42,843 nt of DNA. Origin: Allobosea sp. 47.2.35 (GTDB lineage Bacteria > Pseudomonadota > Alphaproteobacteria > Rhizobiales > Beijerinckiaceae). Under the pieces are notes generated by a model. The model ran no database searches, was not told the origin of the DNA, and was given only the letters and a program-made list of their open reading frames with translations. The stretch spans positions 1-42,843 of the forward strand of contig NZ_JANLGI010000027.1 in assembly GCF_024655635.1 (NCBI RefSeq), in the 5' to 3' direction. Made by a program: the position numbers and the translations under genes. Positions within the stretch are counted from its first letter, which is position 1. The number at the start of each line of letters is the position of its first letter. Positions 24,822-32,545 of this stretch are shown here, piece by piece.

Positions 24822-26525
24822 TCACTTCTTGTCGGTGGCCTTCTTGAGCGCAGCGCCCAGGATGTCGCCGAGCGAGGCACCGGAATCGGCGGAGCCGTAC
24901 TGGGCCATCGCCTCCTTCTCCTCAGCCATCTCCAGGGCCTTGATCGAGACCTGGATCTTGCGGGCCTTCTTGTCGAAGAGCACCACGCGGGCGTCGATGC
25001 GCTCGCCGGCCGCGAAGCGCTCGGGGCGCTGCTCGGAGCGATCGCGAGCCAGCTCGGCGCGCTTGATGAAGGTCATCATGTCGGTGTCGGCGATCTTCAC
25101 GTCAAGACCCGACTCCTTCACCTCGACCACCTCACAGGTGACGATCTGGCCCTTCTTGAACTCGCCGGCATCCACGAAGGGATCGCCGCCGAGCTGCTTC
25201 AGGCCGAGCGAGATGCGCTCCTTCTCGACGTCCACATCGAGAACGACGGCCTGCAGGACGTCGCCCTTCTTGTATTCCTCGATGACCTGCTCGCCCGGAC
25301 GGTTCCAGTCGAGATCCGAGAGATGGATCATGCCGTCGATATCGCCTTCGAGACCCAGGAACAGGCCGAACTCGGTCTTGTTCTTGACCTCGCCCTCGAC
25401 CGTCGAGCCCGACGGGTGCTGCTCCGCGAAGAGCTCCCACGGGTTGCGCAGGGTCTGCTTGAGGCCGAGCGAGATGCGGCGCTTGACCGGATCGACCTCG
25501 AGGATCGCGACGTCGACTTCCTGCGAGGTCGAGACGATCTTGCCGGGGTGGACGTTCTTCTTGGTCCAGGACATCTCGGAGACGTGGATCAGGCCTTCGA
25601 TGCCCGGCTCCACCTCGACGAACGCGCCGTAATCCGTGATGTTGGTCACGCGGCCCTTGAGACGGGTGCCGACAGGGTAACGCTCGGCGATGCCATCCCA
25701 CGGATCGGCCAGCAGCTGCTTGATGCCGAGCGAGATGCGGTGCGTGTCCTGGTTGATCTTGATGATCTTGACCTTGACCGTCTGGCCGATGGTCACGACC
25801 TCCGACGGGTGGTTCACGCGGCGCCACGCCATGTCGGTGACGTGCAGCAGGCCGTCGATGCCGCCGAGGTCAACGAACGCACCGTATTCGGTGATGTTCT
25901 TGACGACGCCGTCGATGACCTGACCCTCTTCGAGCGAGGCGACGAGCTCGGAACGAGCCTCGGCGCGGGTCTCTTCGAGGACGGTGCGGCGCGACACGAC
26001 GATGTTGCCGCGGCGGCGATCCATCTTGAGGATCTCGAAGGGCTGCGGCTGGCCCATCAGCGGGCCGACGTCGCGGATCGGGCGGATGTCGACCTGCGAA
26101 CGCGGCAGGAAGGCCACGGCGCCGTCGAGGTCGACGGTGTAGCCGCCCTTGACGGTGTTGAAGATCATGCCGGTGACCTTCTCGCGGGCCTCGAAGGCCT
26201 TCTCGAGCTTGACCCAGCTCTCTTCGCGGCGAGCCTTGTCGCGCGAGATGACGGCTTCGCCGAGCGCGTTCTCGATCCGGTCCAGATAGACCTCGACCTC
26301 GTCGCCGACGTTCAGTTCCTGGTCACGGCCGGGGCCGGTGAATTCCTTGAGGGCGACACGGCCTTCGGTCTTCAGACCGACGTCGATGATCGCCATGTCC
26401 TTCTCAATGGCAACGACCTTGCCCTTGATGACGGAACCTTCGAGAGCCTCGTTACGGGTGAAGGACTCTTCGAGCAGGGCGGCGAAATCCTCGCGACCCG
26501 CGCTGTAGCTTTCAACTGCAGACAT
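24822..26525 (-). CDS. rpsA: 30S ribosomal protein S1
   Basis: This 567-residue protein has six S1 OB-fold repeats, which bind mRNA at the 30S subunit and help initiation. Clear repeat signatures are GIVVKNITEYGAFVDLGGIDGLLHVTDMAW-type (third) and RVTNITDYGAFVEVEPGIEGLIHVSEMSW-type (fourth) blocks, each followed by LGIKQL or LGLKQL. The N-terminal two repeats are diverged, as usual. The C-terminal tail is charged. The start has AGGAG five bases upstream. cmk, the common neighbour of rpsA, is not adjacent; instead there is a 462-bp leader region, suggesting its own promoter. Confidence 0.97.
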   Translation of the reverse strand: MSAVESYSAGREDFAALLEESFTRNEALEGSVIKGKVVAIEKDMAIIDVGLKTEGRVALKEFTGPGRDQELNVGDEVEVYLDRIENALGEAVISRDKARREESWVKLEKAFEAREKVTGMIFNTVKGGYTVDLDGAVAFLPRSQVDIRPIRDVGPLMGQPQPFEILKMDRRRGNIVVSRRTVLEETRAEARSELVASLEEGQVIDGVVKNITEYGAFVDLGGIDGLLHVTDMAWRRVNHPSEVVTIGQTVKVKIIKINQDTHRISLGIKQLLADPWDGIAERYPVGTRLKGRVTNITDYGAFVEVEPGIEGLIHVSEMSWTKKNVHPGKIVSTSQEVDVAILEVDPVKRRISLGLKQTLRNPWELFAEQHPSGSTVEGEVKNKTEFGLFLGLEGDIDGMIHLSDLDWNRPGEQVIEEYKKGDVLQAVVLDVDVEKERISLGLKQLGGDPFVDAGEFKKGQIVTCEVVEVKESGLDVKIADTDMMTFIKRAELARDRSEQRPERFAAGERIDARVVLFDKKARKIQVSIKALEMAEEKEAMAQYGSADSGASLGDILGAALKKATDKK

Positions 26526-26987
26526 GTAATCTCCTGGGAGCCGGCCGCGTATCCCGCGGATGTCCGGCTATAGGCGCCGTGGTTGGTGCTGCGTTCCGGA
26601 TCGCGGCCGTCGGCACCTCCTCTCGGAGGTATCCGCCTCCCCGTCAGACGGGGCCGGCGGAGGCGCCAGGACCAGCGGCTCGATCCGTATCCGGACGGCG
26701 CGTCTCAAGCACGAAACGGGAGCAGGTCTTGCAGACCGCCCCCGGCGCATGATCGATCACGGCCCTTCGGACAGGGGCGATGTAATGCAAGCCGGCCATC
26801 AGGGCAAGCCGAAGCCCTGCCTGGGGAGCCGATCTTATTCCTCTTTATTTGTCCCAAGGGCGCCATTTGCTCGCGGGGTATCCCCTATTCGAGGGAGCCG
26901 GCACCTGCCGATATCGCATAGCTTCCCCGGCCTCACGCTTCGTGCGAGGCTGCGGGCGGATTTCGTCCACGATTTGGGAGGGGTGCC
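26526..26987 (-). other. long intergenic region; structured rpsA leader
   Basis: No gene is seen in these 462 bp. On the minus strand, about 90-130 nt before rpsA, lies the hairpin ACCTCC-GAGA-GGAGGT (26615-26630), a 6-bp stem with a GNRA-type loop that sequesters an SD-like GGAGG. Next to it (26635-26664) GCCTCC and GGAGGC pair around CCCCGT/ACGGGG. These look like a folded 5' leader. I cannot point to the promoter; a candidate AT-rich patch lies at 26830-26860. The right end carries the lemA ribosome site GGGAGGGG. Confidence 0.5.
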
Positions 26988-27545
26988 ATGGGCTGGGCCA
27001 TTCTGGGGCTGATCGTCGTTCTCGTCGTCTACCTGATCATGACCTATAACGGGCTCGTCGCGATGCGGCAGCGCGTGAACCAGGCCTTCGCCGATATCGA
27101 CGTCCAGCTGAAGCAGCGCCACGACCTGATCCCGAACCTGATCGAGACGGTGAAGGGCTATGCGACCCACGAGAAATCGACGCTTGACGCGGTGATCGCC
27201 GCGCGCAACGCGGCGCAGGGCGCAACCGGCGTGCACGACAAGGCGGCGGCCGAGCAGCAGCTCTCCGGCGCCGTCGGCCGGCTGCTCGCGCTGGGCGAGG
27301 CCTATCCCGACCTCAAGGCCAGTGCCAATTTCCAGCAGCTCCAGGTCGACCTCGGCAATGTCGAGGACAAGCTCGCGGCGGCACGGCGCTTCTTCAACAA
27401 TGCGGTCGGCGAGTTCAACGCCGCGATCCAGGCCTTCCCGGCCGTGCTGTTCGCGCCGCAGATGGGCTTCACCCAGCGCGAATTCTTCGATGTCGGCGAA
27501 CAGACGCGGGCTCAGATCGAAGTCGCACCCACAGTGAAATTCTGA
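26988..27545 (+). CDS. lemA: LemA family protein
   Basis: This 185-residue membrane-anchored helical protein has one N-terminal TM (about 3-20), then the family core YNGLVAMRQRVNQAFADIDV and QLKQRHDLIPNLIETVKGY (about 42-60), with the C-terminal YNxxI-like region EFNAAIQAFPAVLFA. Function is unclear; the C-terminus is usually outside. A strong ribosome site precedes it. It is followed after 37 bp by an M48 protease, the widespread lemA-htpX pairing. Confidence 0.93.
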   Translation: MGWAILGLIVVLVVYLIMTYNGLVAMRQRVNQAFADIDVQLKQRHDLIPNLIETVKGYATHEKSTLDAVIAARNAAQGATGVHDKAAAEQQLSGAVGRLLALGEAYPDLKASANFQQLQVDLGNVEDKLAAARRFFNNAVGEFNAAIQAFPAVLFAPQMGFTQREFFDVGEQTRAQIEVAPTVKF

Positions 27546-27582
27546 CGGCGGAATAACACTTCCAGCAGGCGGAGCAGCTGCG

Positions 27583-28644
27583 ATGGCCGAGGCCTTCGGG
27601 CTCTATACCCACCAGCGCAACAACCGGATCAGGTCGAACCTCCTGATCGTCGGGCTCTTCCTGCTGGTTTATCTCACCGCCTGGGGCCTGCTGCTCGTCG
27701 CCTTCGGCTATGGCGGCGTGCCGCGCGGGCGCACCGCCTTCGGCGAGGCCGGCCGCGTCTTCCGCTCGTGGTTCCCCTTCATTACCGCGGGCGCGATGCT
27801 CTGGGTCTTCATCGGCTTCCGCATGAATGTCGCGATGATCAATGCGGTCACCGGGTCGAAGGGGCTGGCGCGCGAGGACAATCCCAAGCTCTACCGGATG
27901 CTGGAGAATCTCTGCATCTCGCGCGGTCTGCCGATGCCGAAGCTCGCCATCATCGAGAGTGACGCGCTCAACGCCTTCGCCAGCGGCGTCAATGACAGCC
28001 AGTTCACCGTCAGCGTGACGACCGGGCTTCTCGCCCAGCTCAACGACGCCGAGGTCGAGGCCGTGCTGGCGCATGAACTCACCCATATCCGCAACGGCGA
28101 CGTCCGCCTGATGGTGATCGCCGTGGTGATCGCCGGCATCGTCTCCTTCATCGGCGAGCTCGTCTTCCGCGGCCTCGGGCGCAGCCGGATCAGGGTGTCC
28201 TCCGACGATGCCAAGAAGGGCAACGGGCTCGCCATCATCGTCGGAATCGCGGTGATCGCGATCTCCTGGTTCCTGGCCGTGCTGATCCGCCTCTCGCTGT
28301 CGCGCTCGCGCGAGTATCTCGCCGATGCCGGCGCGGTCGAACTGACCAAGAATCCGGATGCGATGATCTCGGCCCTGCTCAAGATCTCCGGCCGGGCCGA
28401 TATCGAGGGCGTGCCGTCCGGCGTGATGGACATGTGCTTCGAGAACGACCCCGATGATTTCGCCGACCTGTTCTCGACCCACCCCTCCGTCACCAAGCGC
28501 GTGCAGGCGCTGGTCGAGACCGCCGGCGGGCGGATGCCAGCGATGCCGCCGCATCCGCCGAAGATCGGCGAGCGTCAGGACCTGCCGACGATGGTCGAGG
28601 AGACTGCGGCGCGCGGTCCCTGGCAGAGGCCTCCGGCCGGGTAA
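27583..28644 (+). CDS. M48-family membrane metalloprotease (HtpX-like)
   Basis: This 353-residue zinc protease has two N-terminal membrane helices (about 21-40 and 60-82), the zinc motif HELTH (164-168), further membrane helices (about 175-195 and 220-245) and the third-ligand region SRSREYLADAGAVELT (about 240-255). HtpX-type proteases degrade damaged membrane proteins. It is encoded directly after lemA. The C-terminus has a Pro-rich extension. Confidence 0.9.
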   Translation: MAEAFGLYTHQRNNRIRSNLLIVGLFLLVYLTAWGLLLVAFGYGGVPRGRTAFGEAGRVFRSWFPFITAGAMLWVFIGFRMNVAMINAVTGSKGLAREDNPKLYRMLENLCISRGLPMPKLAIIESDALNAFASGVNDSQFTVSVTTGLLAQLNDAEVEAVLAHELTHIRNGDVRLMVIAVVIAGIVSFIGELVFRGLGRSRIRVSSDDAKKGNGLAIIVGIAVIAISWFLAVLIRLSLSRSREYLADAGAVELTKNPDAMISALLKISGRADIEGVPSGVMDMCFENDPDDFADLFSTHPSVTKRVQALVETAGGRMPAMPPHPPKIGERQDLPTMVEETAARGPWQRPPAG

Positions 28645-28723
28645 CCCATCTGCATCGCGCGAGCCGTGGACGATAAAAGCGCCGCCGATCTATCTTACCC
28701 CCTGGTCAAGACGGAGAACGGCC

Positions 28724-28987
28724 ATGAAAGCGGCCCTCGCGATCGCGCTCGGCCTTTGGATTCTTGTCGCAGGCTATCAGAACGCTGGCGCACAGGAAGC
28801 ATGCCAACCCGCGCGCAGCTCATGCTCGCAGATGAACGCCTCCTGCGAGCAGAAATGCAAGACCGGCAACAATCCCAGCGCTTGCGTGGCACGCCTCTGC
28901 TCGACCCCCTATAGCGGGTGCAAGATCAACGGCATCTGGAGATCAGCCTCCAGCCCGACCTGCCTGAAGACGAACAACCGGAGCTGA
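28724..28987 (+). CDS. small secreted cysteine-rich protein
   Basis: This 87-residue protein has a clear signal peptide (MKAALAIALGLWILVAGYQ, cleavage probably after GAQ). The mature 60-odd residues hold eight cysteines (EAC, SSC, ASC, QKC, SAC, RLC, SGC, PTC), enough for four disulfides. I recognise no named family. A ribosome site (ggag) lies seven bases before the ATG. The gene is 79 bp downstream of the M48 protease. Confidence 0.7.
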   Translation: MKAALAIALGLWILVAGYQNAGAQEACQPARSSCSQMNASCEQKCKTGNNPSACVARLCSTPYSGCKINGIWRSASSPTCLKTNNRS

Positions 28988-29006
28988 CAGCGGCGAGCGG
29001 CATGGC

Positions 29007-29186
29007 TCAGGCGGCGCGCTTCGCCGGATCGATCTCAATGACCAGCGGATAGAAAGTGCTCCAGCGATTCCAGCGCTGCGCGCCGGCTTCGCCGATCGCC
29101 CAGAGCCTGACTTCCACTGCGAGGCCGAGATTCTGAAGCCGCCGGGCGCCGGACAGCGCGCGAGGGTGGCGCCGGGCGAGGGTCAC
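29007..29186 (-). CDS. small hypothetical protein coupled to the isomerase
   Basis: This 59-residue frame starts at a GTG that overlaps the isomerase stop as GTGA. The sequence begins VTLARRHPRALSGARRL and ends EIDPAKRAA, with basic and Trp-rich stretches (RLWAIGEAGAQRWNRW). No signal or membrane segment is seen, and no family is recognised. The overlap geometry is the main support; it could be chance in high-GC DNA. Confidence 0.4.
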   Translation of the reverse strand: MTLARRHPRALSGARRLQNLGLAVEVRLWAIGEAGAQRWNRWSTFYPLVIEIDPAKRAA

Positions 29187-29791
29187 CGCCCCTCCGTCGC
29201 CCATCCCAGCGCTTCCTCGAGGCGGTCGTCGCCCCAGAAGAGCTCACCGTCGCCAGCTACGAAGAAGGGCGCGCCGAAGATGCCGATCGACTTGGCATAT
29301 TCGATCTCGGCCTTGAGGCGGCCCTTGACCTCCTCGCTGCGCGAGAGCGGCAGCGCGACATTGGGATCGCTGCCCGCCTCCTTCAGCGCGGCGCTCAGCA
29401 CGGCCTCCTCGGCGATGTTGCGGCCCTCGCAGAAATGCGCGCGGAACAGCGCCTTCGAGAAGGTCGGCGTCCAGCCGCCATCGCGGCCGGCGAGCGCCAG
29501 CCGCGCGGCCGTCAGCGAATTCTGGGGAAAATTCTCGGGCTTGACGATCGTGACGCCCTGGCGCCGCCCACGCCGCGCCGTATCGCGCCACATGTAGCGG
29601 CCCTTGCTGGGATAGAGCGCGAAGGGCGAAGTGTTCCAGCCCTGCGCCGCGAAGATCGGCCCGAGCAGGAAGGGACGCCAGCGCAAGGCGACGCCGGCTT
29701 TATCGGCCAACTCTTCGATTCTGAGGGCACTCAGGCAGGAATAGGGCGACGCGAACTCATACCAGAAGTCCAGAACGGGACGATTCGGCAT
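29183..29791 (-). CDS. 2-hydroxychromene-2-carboxylate isomerase/DsbA-like protein
   Basis: This 202-residue thioredoxin-fold protein of the GST-kappa/HCCA isomerase group has DFWYEFASPYSCLSA (8-22), with the active-site Ser-Pro-Tyr of the isomerases, and the family C-terminal block GIFGAPFFV and FWGDDRLEEAL. HCCA isomerase acts glutathione-dependently in naphthalene breakdown, but most family members in non-degraders have unknown substrates. No aromatic degradation genes are nearby. It is divergent from argG. Confidence 0.87.
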   Translation of the reverse strand: MPNRPVLDFWYEFASPYSCLSALRIEELADKAGVALRWRPFLLGPIFAAQGWNTSPFALYPSKGRYMWRDTARRGRRQGVTIVKPENFPQNSLTAARLALAGRDGGWTPTFSKALFRAHFCEGRNIAEEAVLSAALKEAGSDPNVALPLSRSEEVKGRLKAEIEYAKSIGIFGAPFFVAGDGELFWGDDRLEEALGWATEGR

Positions 29792-30037
29792 TCAGCCTCC
29801 GAACAGGTCGTCATGTCGTGTCGCGCCCGATCGAGCCTGCGCTCTTCGCAACGCGACCGCAAGCGCCGCGAATGGCGCCTGTGGAATGGAGGGACGACGC
29901 GTTCACCCGCGCCCATCCATCACCGGACGACGCGGGATCGATCAGAAGGTTCCGATTGCTTCGCCCCGAACGCTGCGATAGTGCGCCATTGCGTCCGAAA
30001 CGCGGCCCATGGGGGCTGCCAGAAGGAAAACAGACAG

Positions 30038-31270
30038 ATGGCTGACAGCAGCGTGAAAAAGGTCGTCCTCGCCTATTCCGGCGGTCTCGACACCTCGATC
30101 ATCCTCAAATGGCTGCAGACCACCTATCGATGCGAGGTCGTGACCTTCACCGCCGATCTCGGCCAGGGCGAGGAGCTCGGACCGGCGCGCGACAAGGCGC
30201 TGCTGCTCGGCATCAAGCCGGAGAACATCTATATCGAGGACCTGCGCGAGGAATTCGTGCGCGACTACGTCTTCCCGATGTTCCGCGCGAATGCCGCCTA
30301 TGAGGGCGTCTACCTGCTGGGCACCTCGATCGCGCGCCCGCTGATCGCCAAGAAGCTGATCGAGATCGCCGAGAAGACCGGCGCCGACGCCGTCTCCCAT
30401 GGCGCGACCGGCAAGGGCAACGACCAGGTCCGCTTCGAGCTGACGGCTTACGCGCTCAAGCCCGATGTCGTGGTGATCGCGCCCTGGCGCGAATGGGACC
30501 TGCGCTCGCGCGAGCAATTGATCGCTTTCGCCGAGCAGCACCAGATCCCGATCGCCAAGAACAAGCGCGGCGAAGCGCCGTTCTCGGTCGACGCCAACCT
30601 GCTGCACGCCTCCTCCGAGGGCCGCGTGCTGGAGGACCCGGCGGTCGAAGTGCCCGACTACGTGTATTCGCGCACGATCTCGCCGGAAGACGCGCCGGAC
30701 AAGCCGACCATCGTTACGGTCTCCTTCGAGAAGGGCGACGCAGTCGCGATCGACGGCGAGAAGCTCTCGCCCGCGACGCTGCTCGCCAAGCTCAATGATC
30801 TCGGCCGTGACAACGGCATCGGCCGGCTCGACCTCGTCGAGAACCGCTTCGTCGGCATGAAGTCGCGCGGCATGTACGAGACGCCCGGCGGCACGATCCT
30901 GCATGCGGCGCATCGCGCCATCGAGTCGATCACGCTCGACCGCGGCGCGGCGCATCTCAAGGACCAGATCATGCCGCAATATGCCGAGCTGATCTATAAC
31001 GGCTTCTGGTTCTCGCCGGAGCGCGAGATGCTGCAGGCCCTGATCGACAAGAGCCAGGAATTCGTCACCGGCGACGTGCGCCTGAAGCTCTACAAGGGCG
31101 GCGTCCATGTCATCGGCCGGTCGAGCGACTACTCGCTCTACGACCAGGACCTCGTCACCTTCGAGGAAGGCGCCGTGGCATACGACCACCGCGACGCGGC
31201 CGGCTTCATCAAGCTCAACGCGCTGCGCCTGCGCACGCTCGGTCAGCGCAAGAAGAAGCTGGGGCTGTAA
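30038..31270 (+). CDS. argG: argininosuccinate synthase
   Basis: This 410-residue enzyme joins citrulline and aspartate using ATP, the penultimate step of arginine synthesis. The pyrophosphatase-type P-loop is LAYSGGLDTS (11-20). Further blocks are THGATGKGNDQVRFE-like (HGATGKGNDQVRFE), PWREWDL and SRGMYETPGGTIL. Length is normal. The ATG at 30038 has AGAAGGAAA upstream. The left arm of the GIY-YIG inverted repeat lies just beyond its stop and may serve as its terminator. Confidence 0.97.
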   Translation: MADSSVKKVVLAYSGGLDTSIILKWLQTTYRCEVVTFTADLGQGEELGPARDKALLLGIKPENIYIEDLREEFVRDYVFPMFRANAAYEGVYLLGTSIARPLIAKKLIEIAEKTGADAVSHGATGKGNDQVRFELTAYALKPDVVVIAPWREWDLRSREQLIAFAEQHQIPIAKNKRGEAPFSVDANLLHASSEGRVLEDPAVEVPDYVYSRTISPEDAPDKPTIVTVSFEKGDAVAIDGEKLSPATLLAKLNDLGRDNGIGRLDLVENRFVGMKSRGMYETPGGTILHAAHRAIESITLDRGAAHLKDQIMPQYAELIYNGFWFSPEREMLQALIDKSQEFVTGDVRLKLYKGGVHVIGRSSDYSLYDQDLVTFEEGAVAYDHRDAAGFIKLNALRLRTLGQRKKKLGL

Positions 31271-31277
31271 AAACCCC

Positions 31278-31342
31278 GCTTTGAAGCGCGTCATCCCGTG
31301 CGCGCTGCGGCATGTGAATGCCGCTGCGCAGACACGGGACCG
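31278..31342 (+). repeat. left 65-bp arm of inverted repeat (GIY-YIG unit)
   Basis: It begins gctttgaag, contains gtcatcccgtgcgcgctg and ends gacacgggaccg. The segment is itself an imperfect hairpin: cccgtg pairs with cacggg, and gcggc with gccgc. It matches the right arm at 31691-31755 in reverse orientation, nearly identical except for the loop and a few outer bases. Confidence 0.85.
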
Positions 31343-31362
31343 CATGACAAGTGAGGCTGAAT

Positions 31363-31647
31363 TCACCCGGCGCGGTCCGTCCACGCCGGGTTTTCCTTTT
31401 CTATGAGCGCAACCTTCCAGGCGCGGCGCCATGTCTTGAGGACTTTCTCGCGCTCGATCGCATGGGTGGGATCGTCGAAGGTCTCGACATAGACGAGCCG
31501 GTCGATGTTGTAATTCGCCGCATGTCCCTTGATCGCGTGGCTCTTGTGCTCCGCGATCCTGCGCTCCAGGTCGTTTGTGATGCCGATATAAAGCGGGCCG
31601 TCCTTGCGGATGGCGAGGATGTAGACGGCATAGATGCGAGCGGTCAT
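31363..31647 (-). CDS. GIY-YIG nuclease superfamily protein
   Basis: This 94-residue single-domain protein has YAVYIL (6-11) and LYIGIT (19-24) as the GIY and YIG elements, the catalytic-type Arg in NDLERRIAEH (25-34), and a conserved Glu region AIEREKVLKTWRRAWKVALIE (63-83). It belongs to the short UPF0213/YhbQ-like group of unknown function. I start at the Met opening MTARIYAVYIL (31647); the frame extends into the right repeat arm, where the sequence is not protein-like. It is flanked on both sides by inverted repeats. Confidence 0.88.
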   Translation of the reverse strand: MTARIYAVYILAIRKDGPLYIGITNDLERRIAEHKSHAIKGHAANYNIDRLVYVETFDDPTHAIEREKVLKTWRRAWKVALIEKENPAWTDRAG

Positions 31648-31690
31648 GCAGGCCTCGCGGTGAGCGCGAGACAGCACCCTATCCTGCGCA

Positions 31691-31755
31691 CGGTCCCGTG
31701 TCTGCGCAGCGGCACTTCGCGCCGCAGCGCGCACGGGATGACACCCTTCAAAAGC
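31691..31755 (-). repeat. right 65-bp arm of inverted repeat (GIY-YIG unit)
   Basis: This is the reverse complement of the left arm. Inner identical block: gccgctgcgcagacacggg plus accg. Outer identical block: gtcatcccgtgcgcgctgcg. The loops differ (8 versus 9 nt). It overlaps the untranslated upstream part of the GIY-YIG frame and might carry its promoter or leader. Confidence 0.85.
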
Positions 31756-31822
31756 ACCGCTTCATGAACCCACGCCGCGCTCGCGCGTTCAGCACTCACC
31801 GATCAACCTGAGTGCTCCCAGC

Positions 31823-32179
31823 ATGCTGCGCTTCCTCGCCCCGGCCCTGATCTCCGCCGCCCTCTATGTCCCCATCGCGGCTCTAGCCCAAGAAGTTCCA
31901 CCAAAGAGCGAGAAACCCGCGACGCCGGAAATCGCGACCTGCAAGGCCGCCGCGCTGCAGACGCTCCACGCCAAGGAGCCGGAGATCAAGGACATCTATA
32001 TCGACGAGGACGGCGCCACGGTCGCGGTGTCGGAATCGAAGATCGAGGATATCCCGATCACGCGCATCGTCATGGGCGAGGCTTATCTGCGCACCGACCG
32101 GTCGGACAAGCCGCGCCGCTTCCTCTGCCTGCTCGGCGAGAAGAACAAGGTGCTCCTGACATTCTTCACGGCACGCTGA
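31823..32179 (+). CDS. exported hypothetical protein
   Basis: This 118-residue protein has a signal peptide (MLRFLAPALISAALYVPIAA, cleavage after ALA). The mature part is rich in charged residues, with ATCKAAALQTL and RRFLCLLGEKNKVLLTFF. The two cysteines could form a disulfide. I recognise no named domain. It is isolated between the GIY-YIG unit and a convergent DUF2188 gene. Confidence 0.65.
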   Translation: MLRFLAPALISAALYVPIAALAQEVPPKSEKPATPEIATCKAAALQTLHAKEPEIKDIYIDEDGATVAVSESKIEDIPITRIVMGEAYLRTDRSDKPRRFLCLLGEKNKVLLTFFTAR

Positions 32180-32198
32180 CGCCCAGGCGCAAGCGAAA

Positions 32199-32215
32199 GG
32201 GCCGCGTGGCGGCCC
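32199..32215 (-). terminator. possible terminator hairpin after the DUF2188 gene
   Basis: A 7-bp stem gggccgc/gcggccc with a 3-nt loop lies 30 bases beyond the DUF2188 stop. On the minus strand it is followed by TTT only, so it is a weak candidate. Confidence 0.4.
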
Positions 32216-32245
32216 CATAGCCATTCATCGGAGCGAAAGCGCCTC

Positions 32246-32491
32246 TCAGCTTCCGTCAACGACCCGGGTCGCGGGCCGGTCATGGCCATCCGCCAGCTCC
32301 TCGTGCCAGCGGCCGCTCTGGTCCTGATAGACGATCCCGTCGGTGCTGCCGGCGACCGTCTGGCGCGCGGCGGCACGGGTCGCCGCCTTCAGCGCCGCGT
32401 CATGCGTCCGGAAGGTCTCGGACAGAGCCCCGTCGACCTTGTAGGCCCAGCCGCCGTCGTGCTCGACCACCTCGTATTTGACCATGACCAT
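32246..32491 (-). CDS. DUF2188-like small protein
   Basis: This 81-residue protein has VVEHDGGWAYKVDGALSETFRTHDAALKAA (8-37) and IVYQDQSGRWHEE (53-65), the DUF2188 pattern (a small beta-rich domain of unknown function). AAGGAGGG lies eight bases before the ATG. It is downstream of fabI by 54 bp on the same strand and could be read through from it. Confidence 0.78.
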   Translation of the reverse strand: MVMVKYEVVEHDGGWAYKVDGALSETFRTHDAALKAATRAAARQTVAGSTDGIVYQDQSGRWHEELADGHDRPATRVVDGS

Positions 32492-32545
32492 CGCGCACCC
32501 TCCTTTCGCTCGAAGGAAAACCGCGCCCCGGCCATGGGGTTCCGG

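Larger units (their letters stand above)
31278..31755. mobile_element. 478-bp unit: GIY-YIG gene bounded by inverted repeats (putative mobile element)
   Basis: A single small gene for a GIY-YIG nuclease-like protein lies between two 65-bp hairpin repeats in inverted orientation. The layout resembles a compact mobile or MITE-like unit with its own nuclease gene. No target-site duplication is obvious (outer flanks aaccc and accgct do not match). Mobility is inference from the architecture. The unit sits between argG and an unrelated exported-protein gene. Confidence 0.5.

Noticed and set aside
29942..31432. 496-codon minus-strand frame across argG
   Set aside because: Antisense to argG with His/Asp/Arg-rich sequence and no recognisable domain.
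31823..32179. Exported protein as cargo of the GIY-YIG unit
   Set aside because: It lies outside the right repeat arm and has its own signal peptide; nothing ties it to the unit.
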